The notes: generated by a model from the sequence alone, not told the origin. A stretch of 64,000 nucleotides of DNA from Bdellovibrio sp. UBA4095 (GCA_002381805.1 DFXZ01000004.1:1012544-1076543), one strand, 5' to 3'; positions 52,276 through 61,274 are shown, counted from the first letter of the stretch. Numbers and translations are program-made.

Positions 52276-53169
52276 ATGGTAAAAGATGAAGAAAGTCTAA
52301 AAGAGCGCATATCAGAGCTTGAACATGAGCTTGCAGTCAGGGAAGCCGAACTGCACCGCTATCGCCTTGAACTTACCAAGGCAAATACAGCGCTTGAAAA
52401 AATGATCGCTCAGATCAGCCAGGAAATGAAGTTTGCTCAGACTTTACAAAAGATGCTTTCGCCGACGGAACTGCCCAATGTTCAGGGTTTCGAGTTCAGC
52501 ACAAAGTTTATTCCGGGTTCGCGCTATGGCGGAGACTACTTCGATATTTTTGAACACGAAGATCGACTTCGATTTGGAATTTTGATCTCAAGTTCCAGTG
52601 GTTATTCGTTATCATCTTTGCTTCTTTCTGTGATTATTAAAATAAGCTCCCAGATGGAGGCCCGCCGAGGTCTGGAGGCTCATAAGGTCGTCTCGGTTCT
52701 CGCAAAAGAAGTCGTCCCCAATATTCAAAATGATGACAGTGCCAGCATCTTTTATGGCGTCGTCGACCGCAGAAGCTACGAAATGCAGTATTGCTCGGTT
52801 GGTATCATCGACGGTTTTTTGCAAGTCTATGGTCAAGAGAGTCTTATCGAACTTCTGCCGACGGGTCCGAGTATCAGTAAGAATTTTAACACAGAGCCAC
52901 AAAGTCGCACTGTGCAGTTAAACCCACGTGATAGAATGATCCTGGCGACAGAGGGACTGAAGCTGTCGCAGAATCCGCTTGGTGTGAACTGGGGTGGACA
53001 TGGACTTTCTCAAGCGATCCAGAGCGCACCAAAGCAAGGTGTGCATGAGTTGCGAAATGAAATTCTCTTCGCAAATGAGAAATTTTCGCAGAAGTCAGAA
53101 CCCATGAGAGATCAAACGCTTCTTGTCACTGAGGTGAAAGATCGAGTGATCAAACTTGCGAAGAACTAG
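52276..53169 (+). CDS. SpoIIE/PP2C-like protein with degenerate metal site
   Basis: A 297-residue protein: a coiled coil (residues about 5-50), then a PP2C-type SpoIIE/RsbU fold. Family blocks are EMKFAQTLQKMLSPTELPNV, GGDYFDIFEHEDRLRFGILI (Asp87 kept), and MILATEGLKLSQNP. The metal-binding DVSGHG motif reads SSSSGYS (about 105-111) and the TDGL motif reads TEGL (224-227). RDQTLLVTE retains Asp279. Phosphatase activity is therefore doubtful; it may bind an anti-sigma or response partner instead. There is no receiver or sensory domain. Confidence 0.72.
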   Translation: MVKDEESLKERISELEHELAVREAELHRYRLELTKANTALEKMIAQISQEMKFAQTLQKMLSPTELPNVQGFEFSTKFIPGSRYGGDYFDIFEHEDRLRFGILISSSSGYSLSSLLLSVIIKISSQMEARRGLEAHKVVSVLAKEVVPNIQNDDSASIFYGVVDRRSYEMQYCSVGIIDGFLQVYGQESLIELLPTGPSISKNFNTEPQSRTVQLNPRDRMILATEGLKLSQNPLGVNWGGHGLSQAIQSAPKQGVHELRNEILFANEKFSQKSEPMRDQTLLVTEVKDRVIKLAKN

Positions 53170-53210
53170 TGTTGCGAGAATTTAAAGGGGCCGTTTTTGT
53201 GGACTCTTTG

Positions 53211-53240
53211 TTGGAATCTTGATAAGAAATTGCCTATTGT
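53211..53240 (+). promoter_or_regulatory. Possible promoter of gltA
   Basis: TTGGAA (53211-53216), 18 bases, then TATTGT (53235-53240); four of six bases match in each box. It lies 25 bases before the gltA ATG, and a ribosome site (AAAGGAAA) follows. Confidence 0.3.
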
Positions 53241-53264
53241 TGAAGTGAGAAAGGAAACTGGAAC

Positions 53265-54404
53265 ATGGCTGAAGTAAATATCTATGAAGGTGCCTTGGAT
53301 AAAGGTTTAGAAGGCGTAGTTGCCTGTACGACAAAAGTTTCGTTCATTGTCGGTGATTCTTTGAATTTCCGTGGTTATACAATTGATGATCTTGCTCAAA
53401 ATTCTACTTTTGAAGAAGTAACTTATCTGTTGTGGAATGATCGTCTTCCAAATGCTGACGAGCTTGCAAAGTTTTCAGCAGAGCTCCGTAATGAAATGGC
53501 ATTAAGTGCAGATTTCATTAAAGTCTTAAAGACTATCCCAACTAAAGTTCATCCGATGGGCTGGCTCAGATCTGCAGTTTCCCTGATGGCTCACTGGGAT
53601 CAAGATGCGAATGATAATTCTGCAGATGCAAATTATCGTAAGTCTGTTCGTTTGACTGCAAAGATGGGAACTTTGCTTTGCGCCTTCGATGCAATTCGCA
53701 AAGGTCAAGAGCCAGTGGCTCCTAAGGCAGAAAAGTCGATCGCATGGAACATGATGTATATGCTTGGTGGTGGTAAAGAACCAAGTGCTGAACATGTAAA
53801 GGTTATGGATACCTGCTTGATTCTTCATGCGGATCACGAACTGAACTGTTCTGCCTTCGCGACTCGCGTAACAGCTTCATCATTAAGCGACTTGCACTCT
53901 GCGATAGTTTCCGCAATCGGAGCTCTAAAAGGTCCTTTGCACGGTGGGGCTAACGAACAAGTGATCTTGATGTTGCAACAAATCGGCAACATGGATAAAG
54001 CTCAGCAGTTTGTGAAGGACGCCTTGGCTGCGAAAGAGAAAGTTATGGGAATCGGTCACCGCGTGTATAAGAACGGGGATCCTCGCGCTCGTATTCTTCG
54101 TGGTATGTCAGAAAAGTTGACGAAGGATGCTGGAATTCATCATATGTATGAAATGTCGACCTTGATTGACGATACTATGTATAAAGAGAAAGGCTTGATG
54201 CCCAACGTAGACTTCTACTCGGCGACTGTTTATTTCTCTATGGGAATTCCTACCGACTTATTCACACCAATTTTTGCGGCTTCACGTATTTCTGGATGGT
54301 GTGCACATGCGTTCGAACAATATGCGAACAATCGTATCTATCGTCCTCGTGGTAAGTGGGCTGGAAAAGAAGGCCTAACTTGGAAGCCAGCGGCTCAGCG
54401 CTAA
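53265..54404 (+). CDS. gltA: Citrate synthase
   Basis: Condenses acetyl-CoA with oxaloacetate, first step of the TCA cycle. The short, 379-residue form shows RGYTIDDLAQNSTFEEVTYL, LNCSAFATRVTASSLSDLHS, GPLHGGANEQV (catalytic His), VMGIGHRVYKNGDPRARIL (catalytic His), and NVDFYSATVYFSMGIPTDLF (catalytic Asp). Its length and motifs resemble the dimeric Gram-positive/archaeal type, as opposed to the larger NADH-inhibited type of enterobacteria. It is monocistronic with its own terminator. Confidence 0.95.
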   Translation: MAEVNIYEGALDKGLEGVVACTTKVSFIVGDSLNFRGYTIDDLAQNSTFEEVTYLLWNDRLPNADELAKFSAELRNEMALSADFIKVLKTIPTKVHPMGWLRSAVSLMAHWDQDANDNSADANYRKSVRLTAKMGTLLCAFDAIRKGQEPVAPKAEKSIAWNMMYMLGGGKEPSAEHVKVMDTCLILHADHELNCSAFATRVTASSLSDLHSAIVSAIGALKGPLHGGANEQVILMLQQIGNMDKAQQFVKDALAAKEKVMGIGHRVYKNGDPRARILRGMSEKLTKDAGIHHMYEMSTLIDDTMYKEKGLMPNVDFYSATVYFSMGIPTDLFTPIFAASRISGWCAHAFEQYANNRIYRPRGKWAGKEGLTWKPAAQR

Positions 54405-54426
54405 TTTCTTAAAAAAAGTGTTTGTC

Positions 54427-54460
54427 AAAAAAGGGAACTCGCTTGAGTTCCCTTTTTTTT
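54427..54460 (+). terminator. Intrinsic terminator after gltA
   Basis: A 14-bp stem AAAAAAGGGAACTC / GAGTTCCCTTTTTT with loop GCTT, followed by TT; 22 bases after the gltA stop. Very strong. Confidence 0.93.
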
Positions 54461-54570
54461 GGCATAAATATTTTGCTCTTTCTCTGCGTTGTTACATATC
54501 CGGACTTCTAATCTAGAGCCCGGTCCTCGAGTCCATTAGACTTCTGCTCAGTGAAGACGGAGGAGAGGCT

Positions 54571-56094
54571 ATGGATCTGGTTCGAATCGTTGTTTTCTTT
54601 GCAGTCATCTGTTGTCCTTTTTTAGGAAGAGCTCAATTCGAAGAATACTCGTCGCGGTCAGAGTACCTTTCAATCATTTCCGAAATGAGTATAGATGAAA
54701 TACGAGCTGCTTTGCTGGACGCAAATGCGCATGGGTTGCATGCGCCTACCTACTGGTCTTCTGCGGAAGAGTCAGCATATCAAGAAGGTCGGCGTGAGGA
54801 GCCTGAATTCAAGTCTCAAGTTGCGCAAAAATACCTTCAATTTCTGCGTGACGTCTCTTTAGGAGTAGTGGATCCATCAAGTATGGGGTCAGATGTAAGT
54901 ATGCGTCGGAAAGGATTTTTAAGTCCCCAGCAATTGCGTGCAGTGGCCCTAGTTAGTGGTAATAGCGCGCGAGTCCTTGCGAATCACCTGGCACCGCAAA
55001 ACAGTCTTTATCTTGGCTTAAAGGAAAGCCTGCGTCGGATGAAAGAAATCTGTGCTCAGGGGCGTTGGGCGCAACTCCCTGCTTTTTCCGGAACGCTAGA
55101 GCTGGGAAAAAAAGATCCCGCCATCGTAGCAATTAAAGAACGTTTGCGTCTTTTAGGTTACCCCAGTGCCTCCATGGGGGACGACTTTGATAACAGCGTT
55201 CTTGAAGCCGTTAACGATATTCAATGGAATCTCAAAATAAAGCCAGATGGCAAAATCACTTCTAATGGTAAAACCATCAACTATCTGAATATCTCTTGCC
55301 AATCCCGAGTCCAACAAATCCGCGCGGATATGGAAAAGATGCGATGGTTTCCGCAGACCTTTGAAGATCGCTATATTTTCGTTAACTTGGCTTCGAGTCA
55401 GTTTAATCTCATCGATAAAGTTCACGGTAATATGAGCTTTCGGGCAATAAGCGGGCGTACGCAGCGACCGACACCGACTATGCGGGATAAAGTTGTTCAG
55501 GTGGTTATCAACCCCTACTGGGTTGTACCGCCCACGATTTTTAAGGAAGATAAAGTCGAAGAAATTAGAAATTTAACACCTAGCCAGATTAGTGCCTACT
55601 TTGAATCCAAGAACTTTGAAGTTTGGAATTCAAATCTTTCAAGAAAGTTGGATCCCGCGAGTATCGACTGGTGGTCGGTGGGCGGGGACAACCCAGATAT
55701 TTTGATTCGGCAGAAACCGCATACGGGAAATGCCTTGGGAGTTCTGAAATTTATGCTGACAAATTCTTTGGCGATCTATCTTCATGATACGAATCAGCCA
55801 GAGCTTTTCGCGGAGGCCTCGCGACAGTTAAGTTCGGGTTGTGTCCGTTTAGAAAAGCCGTTTGATCTTGCGGAATATCTGTTGCGAGGAACTGAATGGA
55901 CCCGACAGGTTATTGAACATTACGCTGCCAAGCCCGGAGAGGTCATGCAAAATGACACCAAGATAACACTTGAGCAGCCGACATCGGTGTATTTGATTTT
56001 TTTAACCTCGCAAATGTCTTCTGACGGAGTGATTCGATTTATGGAAGACACTTATCAACAGAACTCTCGAATTTGGAAAAGCGCGTCTTGGTGA
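54571..56094 (+). CDS. L,D-transpeptidase (YcbB/LdtD-like) with peptidoglycan-binding domain
   Basis: A periplasmic 507-residue enzyme that forms 3-3 cross-links or attaches ligands to peptidoglycan. It opens with a signal peptide (IVVFFAVICCPFLGRA). A YcbB-like helical N-terminal part follows, then a PG_binding_1 module (AIKERLRLLGYPSASMGDDF). The catalytic YkuD domain spans about 270-440, with YLHDTNQPELFAEASRQLSS then GCVRLEKP. This gives His about 406 and the nucleophile Cys about 424. GGAGGAGAG precedes the ATG. Such enzymes reshape the prey or own wall in Bdellovibrio, which is inference here. Confidence 0.87.
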   Translation: MDLVRIVVFFAVICCPFLGRAQFEEYSSRSEYLSIISEMSIDEIRAALLDANAHGLHAPTYWSSAEESAYQEGRREEPEFKSQVAQKYLQFLRDVSLGVVDPSSMGSDVSMRRKGFLSPQQLRAVALVSGNSARVLANHLAPQNSLYLGLKESLRRMKEICAQGRWAQLPAFSGTLELGKKDPAIVAIKERLRLLGYPSASMGDDFDNSVLEAVNDIQWNLKIKPDGKITSNGKTINYLNISCQSRVQQIRADMEKMRWFPQTFEDRYIFVNLASSQFNLIDKVHGNMSFRAISGRTQRPTPTMRDKVVQVVINPYWVVPPTIFKEDKVEEIRNLTPSQISAYFESKNFEVWNSNLSRKLDPASIDWWSVGGDNPDILIRQKPHTGNALGVLKFMLTNSLAIYLHDTNQPELFAEASRQLSSGCVRLEKPFDLAEYLLRGTEWTRQVIEHYAAKPGEVMQNDTKITLEQPTSVYLIFLTSQMSSDGVIRFMEDTYQQNSRIWKSASW

Positions 56095-56157
56095 AACTAA
56101 AAGATATCTTGATTGGATTCTCTGGCCTAACCATAATGCCTCTGAAGGAGATCAATC

Positions 56158-56550
56158 ATGGCGAGTATTTTTACTAAGATCATCAACGGGGAATTGCCGT
56201 GCTACAAAATCTACGAAGACGAAAGCATTCTTGCATTCTTGGCTCTGGATCAGGTTAATCCTGGTCATACTTTGGTGATCTGTAAAGAAGAAGTGAATCA
56301 CTGGACAGAAGTTCCTTCCGAGGTCTATGCCCACTTGCACAAAGTTTCACAGGTCATTGGAAAAGCAGTTCTAAAAGCAAGCAAGGCTCCTCGTGTTGGG
56401 CAAATGGTGGCAGGATTTGAGGTCCCTCACTACCATCTGCATTTAATCCCAGCTTGGTCTATACCTGATCTGGATTTTAAAAAAGCTCGCAGACTTTCAG
56501 ATTCAGAGATGAAGCAAATTCAGGCTGATATTAAAAGCCATCTAAGATAG
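56158..56550 (+). CDS. HIT-family nucleotide hydrolase/transferase
   Basis: A 130-residue histidine-triad protein of the HinT type, hydrolysing adenosine phosphoramidates or dinucleoside polyphosphates. The triad is HYHLHLIPA (residues about 94-102), and the N-terminal IFTKIINGELPCYKIYEDES is standard. GGAGATCAATC precedes the ATG. In this copy the triad reads His-Tyr-His-Leu-His-Leu, so all three His are present. Confidence 0.9.
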   Translation: MASIFTKIINGELPCYKIYEDESILAFLALDQVNPGHTLVICKEEVNHWTEVPSEVYAHLHKVSQVIGKAVLKASKAPRVGQMVAGFEVPHYHLHLIPAWSIPDLDFKKARRLSDSEMKQIQADIKSHLR

Positions 56551-56564
56551 GTAGCAGGTTCTGC

Positions 56565-56795
56565 ATGGGGAAAACAGCTTCAGAGGTCGTAGCCGGTGCT
56601 ATTTATGAGCACTATAAAGGTCAGCAGTACCGTGTAATTGGGGTCGGTCGCCATACTGAGACTCTTGAAGAACTCGTCATGTATGAGGCTCTTTATGACA
56701 ATCCTTTAGGTCGCTTATGGTGCCGACCTTTAAAGATGTGGTTAGAATCTGTCGAGATTAACGGTCAAAAGGTCCCGCGATTTAAGCTCAAGTGA
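56565..56795 (+). CDS. DUF1653 family protein
   Basis: A 76-residue cytoplasmic protein with the DUF1653 plan: AGAIYEHYKGQQYRVIGVGR, HTETLEELVMYEALYDNPLG, and RLWCRPLKMWLE. The family is a small beta barrel of unknown function. It is 14 bases downstream of the HIT gene, so the two are probably co-transcribed. Confidence 0.85.
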   Translation: MGKTASEVVAGAIYEHYKGQQYRVIGVGRHTETLEELVMYEALYDNPLGRLWCRPLKMWLESVEINGQKVPRFKLK

Positions 56796-56802
56796 ATCAG
56801 TT

Positions 56803-57459
56803 TCAGTCGAGTTCAATTTTGATATTGCCGGTATCCGTTTTGACTTTAAGTTTCCCCACCTGGTCAGGCTGCATTGGCGTATCTATTTTTTGCAGTGCTT
56901 GATCGTCAATTGTTCCAGTTCGACTTTCCAGATTGAATTCGTACATTGATTCTGAGGTTAACTGGATCAAAACGGGTGCATTCGTTGTGTGGATTGAAAC
57001 GGACTTCTTGTATTGTTTAGGCAGATAGAACTTGGCGACGAGTTTCGTAGCGCTCACTTGGGTTTTCTCTTCGCCATTTACATTCATTTGTAGCCACTGA
57101 CCAGTTAGTGGCTCCGTGAGTTGCAAATGCAACGTGTTTTGTTCAAGCTCCTGATTAATATAGGGACCGCTTTCAAATCGGGGAATTTCTCCGCTAAGCA
57201 AAACTTTTAAAGTCGGTCCATCATGATGGAGCAGTTGAATCTCGACATTTCGAGACGTGACAAGAAGCTCATCAATTCCCTGAAGGAAAAACTCGCCTTT
57301 TTCTTCGTAAGTCTGGCCCTGCATGAATTTTTCGGAAATTCTGTCGAGTGCGGTGAAAACGGAGTCTGGATTCGTAAAAACATACCCCATGATCAGAATC
57401 AACGATCCAACCAGAATAAAAATAAAGGCAATGCCAGCTAAAATAAGTTTCTTAAGCAT
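56803..57459 (-). CDS. Membrane-anchored DUF4097-like protein
   Basis: A 218-residue protein with one N-terminal transmembrane segment (LILAGIAFIFILVGSLILIM). The rest is beta-rich and faces the periplasm. The later half (SIHTTNAPVLIQLTSESMYE, RTGTIDD, KVKTDTGNIKIELD) has the short-strand ladder typical of DUF4097/DUF2807 'adhesin-like' proteins, often linked to sigma or two-component envelope stress circuits. No partner kinase is adjacent. It is convergent with DUF1653 and divergent from the DUF1266 gene. Confidence 0.62.
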   Translation of the reverse strand: MLKKLILAGIAFIFILVGSLILIMGYVFTNPDSVFTALDRISEKFMQGQTYEEKGEFFLQGIDELLVTSRNVEIQLLHHDGPTLKVLLSGEIPRFESGPYINQELEQNTLHLQLTEPLTGQWLQMNVNGEEKTQVSATKLVAKFYLPKQYKKSVSIHTTNAPVLIQLTSESMYEFNLESRTGTIDDQALQKIDTPMQPDQVGKLKVKTDTGNIKIELD

Positions 57460-57540
57460 TACGAAGTGGCTCCGTCTTTGATAGTCTTAACACATTGAAT
57501 ATCGCCTGGAAACGTAATTGAATTGATTTGCGAGGTCGTC

Positions 57541-58314
57541 ATGCAGCGAATATTGCCAGAAACTGACTTAGAAAAAAAATTGATGTCCATGGGTGCTGTT
57601 TTTATTGAAGAAAACCGCGTTCTTGATGAGTTGTTCCAAGTAGTTGGGTCGGATTTGCTAAGCGAGACGGAACTGGCCCCGGATATTAAAGAACAAGTTC
57701 TAAATGAAATTGGCGAATACTTCTTCCGGCTCGACATGAATTATGGTCCCGAGATCAAACCAGATTGCATAGCTATTTTAAATGACTACTGGAAGGTCTT
57801 CGATCGTCAATCGTGCTTACAAAATCTTCAAGATATTCGACAGCAAGGACATCGGACTAAATTTAATGTCTTGAAGTCAGCTCTTCCTAAGGACAAGGCT
57901 CTCGATCATGCCTCCCTTGAAAAGTTTAAGCAGATTTTCAGTTTTGATTTCGACGAAGATCATCAATTGGAAATGGACGAATCGGAGTTCAAGAAGTTGG
58001 CAGCTTGGTTCCAGAGAACCGAAGGTCATCTTGGTGAGGCTGGTATTCTTGCCTGGGATTCCGCACGCTACGTTCAATTGGCGCGGTTAAGCTTTATGGC
58101 CGGCTATTTGGATGATGTGGAAGCGTGGTCGGAAATACTGAAGCTGGGTCCCTTGGTCGAGGGAAAATTTCAAAGTTGGATGGAATTTTCGAAGAGCTTT
58201 TTGATCGGAAGAACATTTTGGTCGGGAAGTGATGATCCAGATGTTAAAGCCATATGCGAACGGCTCCTTGGGCATCCGGCAAGTCCTTGGCAATTTGTTC
58301 GTTGGGAAGCCTAG
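57541..58314 (+). CDS. DUF1266 domain protein
   Basis: A 257-residue cytoplasmic protein. The start at 57541 follows GAGGTCGTC. The C-terminal part matches the DUF1266 (YbeU/YbeR-type) signature: ILAWDSARYVQLARLSFMAG, YLDDVEAWSEILKLG, FQSWMEFSKSFLIGRTFWSG. Function unknown; family members are seen near toxin and secretion loci, but nothing of that kind is next to it here. Confidence 0.7.
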   Translation: MQRILPETDLEKKLMSMGAVFIEENRVLDELFQVVGSDLLSETELAPDIKEQVLNEIGEYFFRLDMNYGPEIKPDCIAILNDYWKVFDRQSCLQNLQDIRQQGHRTKFNVLKSALPKDKALDHASLEKFKQIFSFDFDEDHQLEMDESEFKKLAAWFQRTEGHLGEAGILAWDSARYVQLARLSFMAGYLDDVEAWSEILKLGPLVEGKFQSWMEFSKSFLIGRTFWSGSDDPDVKAICERLLGHPASPWQFVRWEA

Positions 58315-58425
58315 CTGGACTATTGTCCAAATATAGACTCTGTGTCTCAAGTTTAAACGTCCCGTTCCGATACGTCTTTAAGAGAAGCCAAGGATGGCTT
58401 TTTTGAAAACACACGGAGGTGTGGA

Positions 58426-58848
58426 ATGGAAAAGATTAGCGGAATTCTTCCTGCGAGTCCAAGAACAAAGGTAGCAGAGGTTTCGTCAGCACAACCAGCA
58501 AGACCTGGTGCTCCAGCTTTCGGTCGCCCGATGGGACGCAATTCATTGGGAGATCGCATCACTCTTAGTAAAGAGCTGGAGAGGATGAAGGAAACAGGTG
58601 TAATTCCTGAGCCAGCGACTCCCGCGACCTACAAAAATCCGGCAGAGGCGAATAAGCTGAAAATTATAGATGAGCTTAACGCTAAGTTCTTCACTAATCC
58701 GAAGGAAGTTGCCAAGGACACATCGCTCACTCGATCTGAACAAACACTGAAAAGCGTCGACGACAATACTGGATTTACGGCTCCGGCAGTGCAGCCTCGA
58801 CAAGAAATCCATGATCTTCAAGAGAGCAAAGGCGATAAATTCCCTTAA
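58426..58848 (+). CDS. Unknown soluble protein
   Basis: A 140-residue protein, Pro/Ala-rich at the start (GILPASPRTKVAEVSSAQPA) with a central charged helix (DRITLSKELERMKETG). No signal peptide, cysteines or catalytic motifs. GGAGGTGTGG precedes the ATG, which supports translation. Its final 74 bases overlap the 3' end of the cpaF-like gene on the opposite strand. Family not recognised; a flagellar or secretion accessory role is conceivable but unsupported. Confidence 0.5.
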   Translation: MEKISGILPASPRTKVAEVSSAQPARPGAPAFGRPMGRNSLGDRITLSKELERMKETGVIPEPATPATYKNPAEANKLKIIDELNAKFFTNPKEVAKDTSLTRSEQTLKSVDDNTGFTAPAVQPRQEIHDLQESKGDKFP

Positions 58849-59893
58849 GTCTGCGAATGCCTGAGGCAGCTCTTTCGATGACCACTATATGGTCAAGAGA
58901 GAGCTGAATCAGTCGGCGAATAGCTTGAACGTTCCAATGGGGTGCGCCCATCTGTATAAGCATTTCAAGTCGAATCAATGCTTGATTGGCATTCTGAGCA
59001 TGAAGTGTCCCAAAGCTGCCATCGTGACCAGTTGCTAGCGCCATCAGAAAGTCTTTTGCCTCGTGGCCGCGAATTTCACCCATTACAATTCTGTCGGGAC
59101 GTAAGCGTAGAGATCTCTTGACCAACTGAGCTTGATCTATAGCGGATAGGATATGCTGAGGATCTTCGCGTGTCAGTAACTTCATACTTGCCGAATTAGG
59201 TAGAGTGATTTCTGAAGTATCTTCGATGATCACCGCCCTTTCATTTTCCGGCATCAGTTGCAGAAAAGCATTTAGGACTGTTGTCTTTCCTGTCCCGGTA
59301 GCGCCAACGACCAAGAAGTTCTTTCGATTCCTGATCAAACTCTGCAAGTATTGAAGTTGTTCGTCATTGCACCAATCGGAAAGCTTTAGCTTTTGGAATG
59401 TCCAAGGATTTTTAGGATGACGACGCAGGGAAAAATGAGGCCAGCCGTTGGTAAGATCGCCTGCGACAAGGCTTAAGCGAAAATCTAGAAACTTCCCATC
59501 CGCACACGGTGATTCTTTCGTGAAGTAAGTGTTGGCAGTTTGACAAATTCTCTCCAGACAATTGCGAAAGCTAAGTTCAGAGAAAAAGTAGTCAGTGTGT
59601 TGAAAAAGGATCCCGCCTTTTTCGAACCAAATGGCATGTGGTCCATTTACCATGATTTCGGTTATGTTTTCATCTTCCAGAAGCTCATGCAGGGGGCCCC
59701 AATGATTCAGCTCATTGGCGATTCGACATTTTATTGAATTTTCGACCGACTCGGTCGCTTTCGCAAAGATTTCACCAGCTTTTTGAAAGCGGAGAGTAGA
59801 GGCCTCATCATTCGTCAACATGAACTCATTGATGGGGAGGTCATCTATTTCGTTCTGAATCTCTTGAAATATTGTTAGAGCCGTCTGAATCAT
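58775..59893 (-). CDS. cpaF: CpaF/TadA-type secretion ATPase
   Basis: A hexameric ATPase of the type II/IV secretion superfamily, CpaF (Tad pilus) branch. The N-terminal part is helical; NITEIMVNGPHAIWFEKGGI is the family's N-domain motif. Walker A is GATGTGKTT (197-205), and the Asp box and Walker B region read EDTSEI and RPDRIVMGEIRGHEAKDFLM, with the His box in LATGHDGSFGTLHAQNANQA. At 372 residues it is shorter than usual (about 420-470). It overlaps the secretin gene by four bases, in the order secretin then ATPase. Confidence 0.88.
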   Translation of the reverse strand: MIQTALTIFQEIQNEIDDLPINEFMLTNDEASTLRFQKAGEIFAKATESVENSIKCRIANELNHWGPLHELLEDENITEIMVNGPHAIWFEKGGILFQHTDYFFSELSFRNCLERICQTANTYFTKESPCADGKFLDFRLSLVAGDLTNGWPHFSLRRHPKNPWTFQKLKLSDWCNDEQLQYLQSLIRNRKNFLVVGATGTGKTTVLNAFLQLMPENERAVIIEDTSEITLPNSASMKLLTREDPQHILSAIDQAQLVKRSLRLRPDRIVMGEIRGHEAKDFLMALATGHDGSFGTLHAQNANQALIRLEMLIQMGAPHWNVQAIRRLIQLSLDHIVVIERAASGIRRLKGIYRLCSLEDHGFLVEAALPEP

Positions 59894-61191
59894 AGTGTCT
59901 CTTTTAAGGGGCGAAGATGGCGAGGTGAGCTGGGACTTTCATTTTCATCTAGTAGCGAAGGACGCACAAAAATGACCAGTTCCGATCTGTTTTCTTTGAA
60001 GTCTTTACTGGAAAATAGCGGGCCCAGGATAGGAAGGCGAGAGAGTAAGGGCAGACCTTCCGAGCTTTTACTGTCTTCACTTTTGATAAGGCCTGACAGT
60101 GCAATAGTCTGGGGCTTAGTAAGATCGAAGTGACTGGAAACTCGATTGGTCAAAATTCCCGGAACATCATCCACCTTGCGAGATTCGTCTACAGTCGACA
60201 CTTCGGTTTCAATAGAGAGGCTGATGCGTCCGGCGGCGTCTGCTAGGGGTTTCACTCGAAGCAATATCCCGTATCTTTTCCAGACAATATCTTGCATTTT
60301 ATAGTTCATAATCTTAATTGGAAACTCTCCACCGGCTAAGAATTCGGCCTCTTTTCCGCTGCGGCAGATGATGTTTGGACTTGCTAGAACTTTTCCGAGA
60401 CCTTGCCCTTCTAAGGCGGCCAAGTTAAACGGCAGTTCATCAAAGATAGTTTCTCCGGTATTGATAATCTTGGCTGAATAAGCAGAGGGCCATCGCAGTC
60501 CGTATTTTAGCGAAAGGTCGCGTTTGATCTCGGCGACCGTGATTTCCACCTTTATAGTTGGAGCAATCTCAATGCTCGAAGCGTCTTTTATCACTTGAAT
60601 TCCAAAAGGCTGTAAAAGCAGCTCGTACTTTTGCTGATAGAGATCAGTGGAAGAAACACGGATTTCTACCGATGGCGAAAAAATAAGAGTTTGCGGAGGC
60701 ACTTTCGATTTTTTGAAGAGTTCTGAAAAGAAATTCTGCGCTTCCTTTTGCGCGCTTGCGTTAAGGTGCGCTTTCATTTTATAGGACGCGGGAACGATTT
60801 TCATTCCTTGGCTGAGTCTTAGCCAATCCGAAAATCGATATAAATTTCCGGTGACATAGATGTCACCATTTTCGACAGAAGTCTTGAGACCTAGAATTTC
60901 TTTTAAGGAACGTTCGAGTTCAATCATTGCAGTCTTCTTTTGTGGATGCAGGATCTGCACATGATACAGAACCTCATCGATTTTGATATTGGTAGCACCC
61001 TCCTTTAAAGCCTTTAGCACAAGTGTCGAGCCGATAGCCTCGGCCTGAAGGAGCTTTTTGTCTTCAATCCACACTGTGCCCCGCAAAAGAGCCTGTTTGT
61101 GTTGTTGTCCCAGTGTCAAGATGAGTTGTTGTGAGTTTGCAAGTGAAGGATGTGTCACCAGGAGTATGACCGCAAAAATGAATTTTTTCAT
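59890..61191 (-). CDS. cpaC: CpaC/RcpA-type pilus secretin
   Basis: An outer-membrane secretin of the type II/IV pilus family. It has a signal peptide (KFIFAVILLVTHPSLANS). A CpaC N-terminal beta domain follows (LTLGQQHKQALLRGTVWIED), then a helical linker and the secretin core VTVAEIKRDLSLKYGLRW-like, ILASPNIICRSGKEAEFLAG, EFPIKI, NRVSSHFDLTKPQTIALSGL, and LPILGPLFSSKDFKENRSEL. The ending is the typical VRPSLLDEN. At 433 residues it is near normal. Only it and cpaF are present; no cpaB, cpaE, tadB, tadC or pilin was found around them. Confidence 0.87.
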   Translation of the reverse strand: MKKFIFAVILLVTHPSLANSQQLILTLGQQHKQALLRGTVWIEDKKLLQAEAIGSTLVLKALKEGATNIKIDEVLYHVQILHPQKKTAMIELERSLKEILGLKTSVENGDIYVTGNLYRFSDWLRLSQGMKIVPASYKMKAHLNASAQKEAQNFFSELFKKSKVPPQTLIFSPSVEIRVSSTDLYQQKYELLLQPFGIQVIKDASSIEIAPTIKVEITVAEIKRDLSLKYGLRWPSAYSAKIINTGETIFDELPFNLAALEGQGLGKVLASPNIICRSGKEAEFLAGGEFPIKIMNYKMQDIVWKRYGILLRVKPLADAAGRISLSIETEVSTVDESRKVDDVPGILTNRVSSHFDLTKPQTIALSGLIKSEDSKSSEGLPLLSRLPILGPLFSSKDFKENRSELVIFVRPSLLDENESPSSPRHLRPLKETL

Positions 61192-61274
61192 AGCAGCTTG
61201 AACTGCAAACTACAGGCTGAAGAAAGAACCATGATAAGGTTCATCAGTTTCAAAAATCGGACAGAACCGTCGAC

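Noticed and set aside
54463..54482. Second sigma-54-like promoter (TGGCATAAATATTTTGCTC)
   Set aside because: GG and GC are twelve bases apart, where sigma-54 needs ten.
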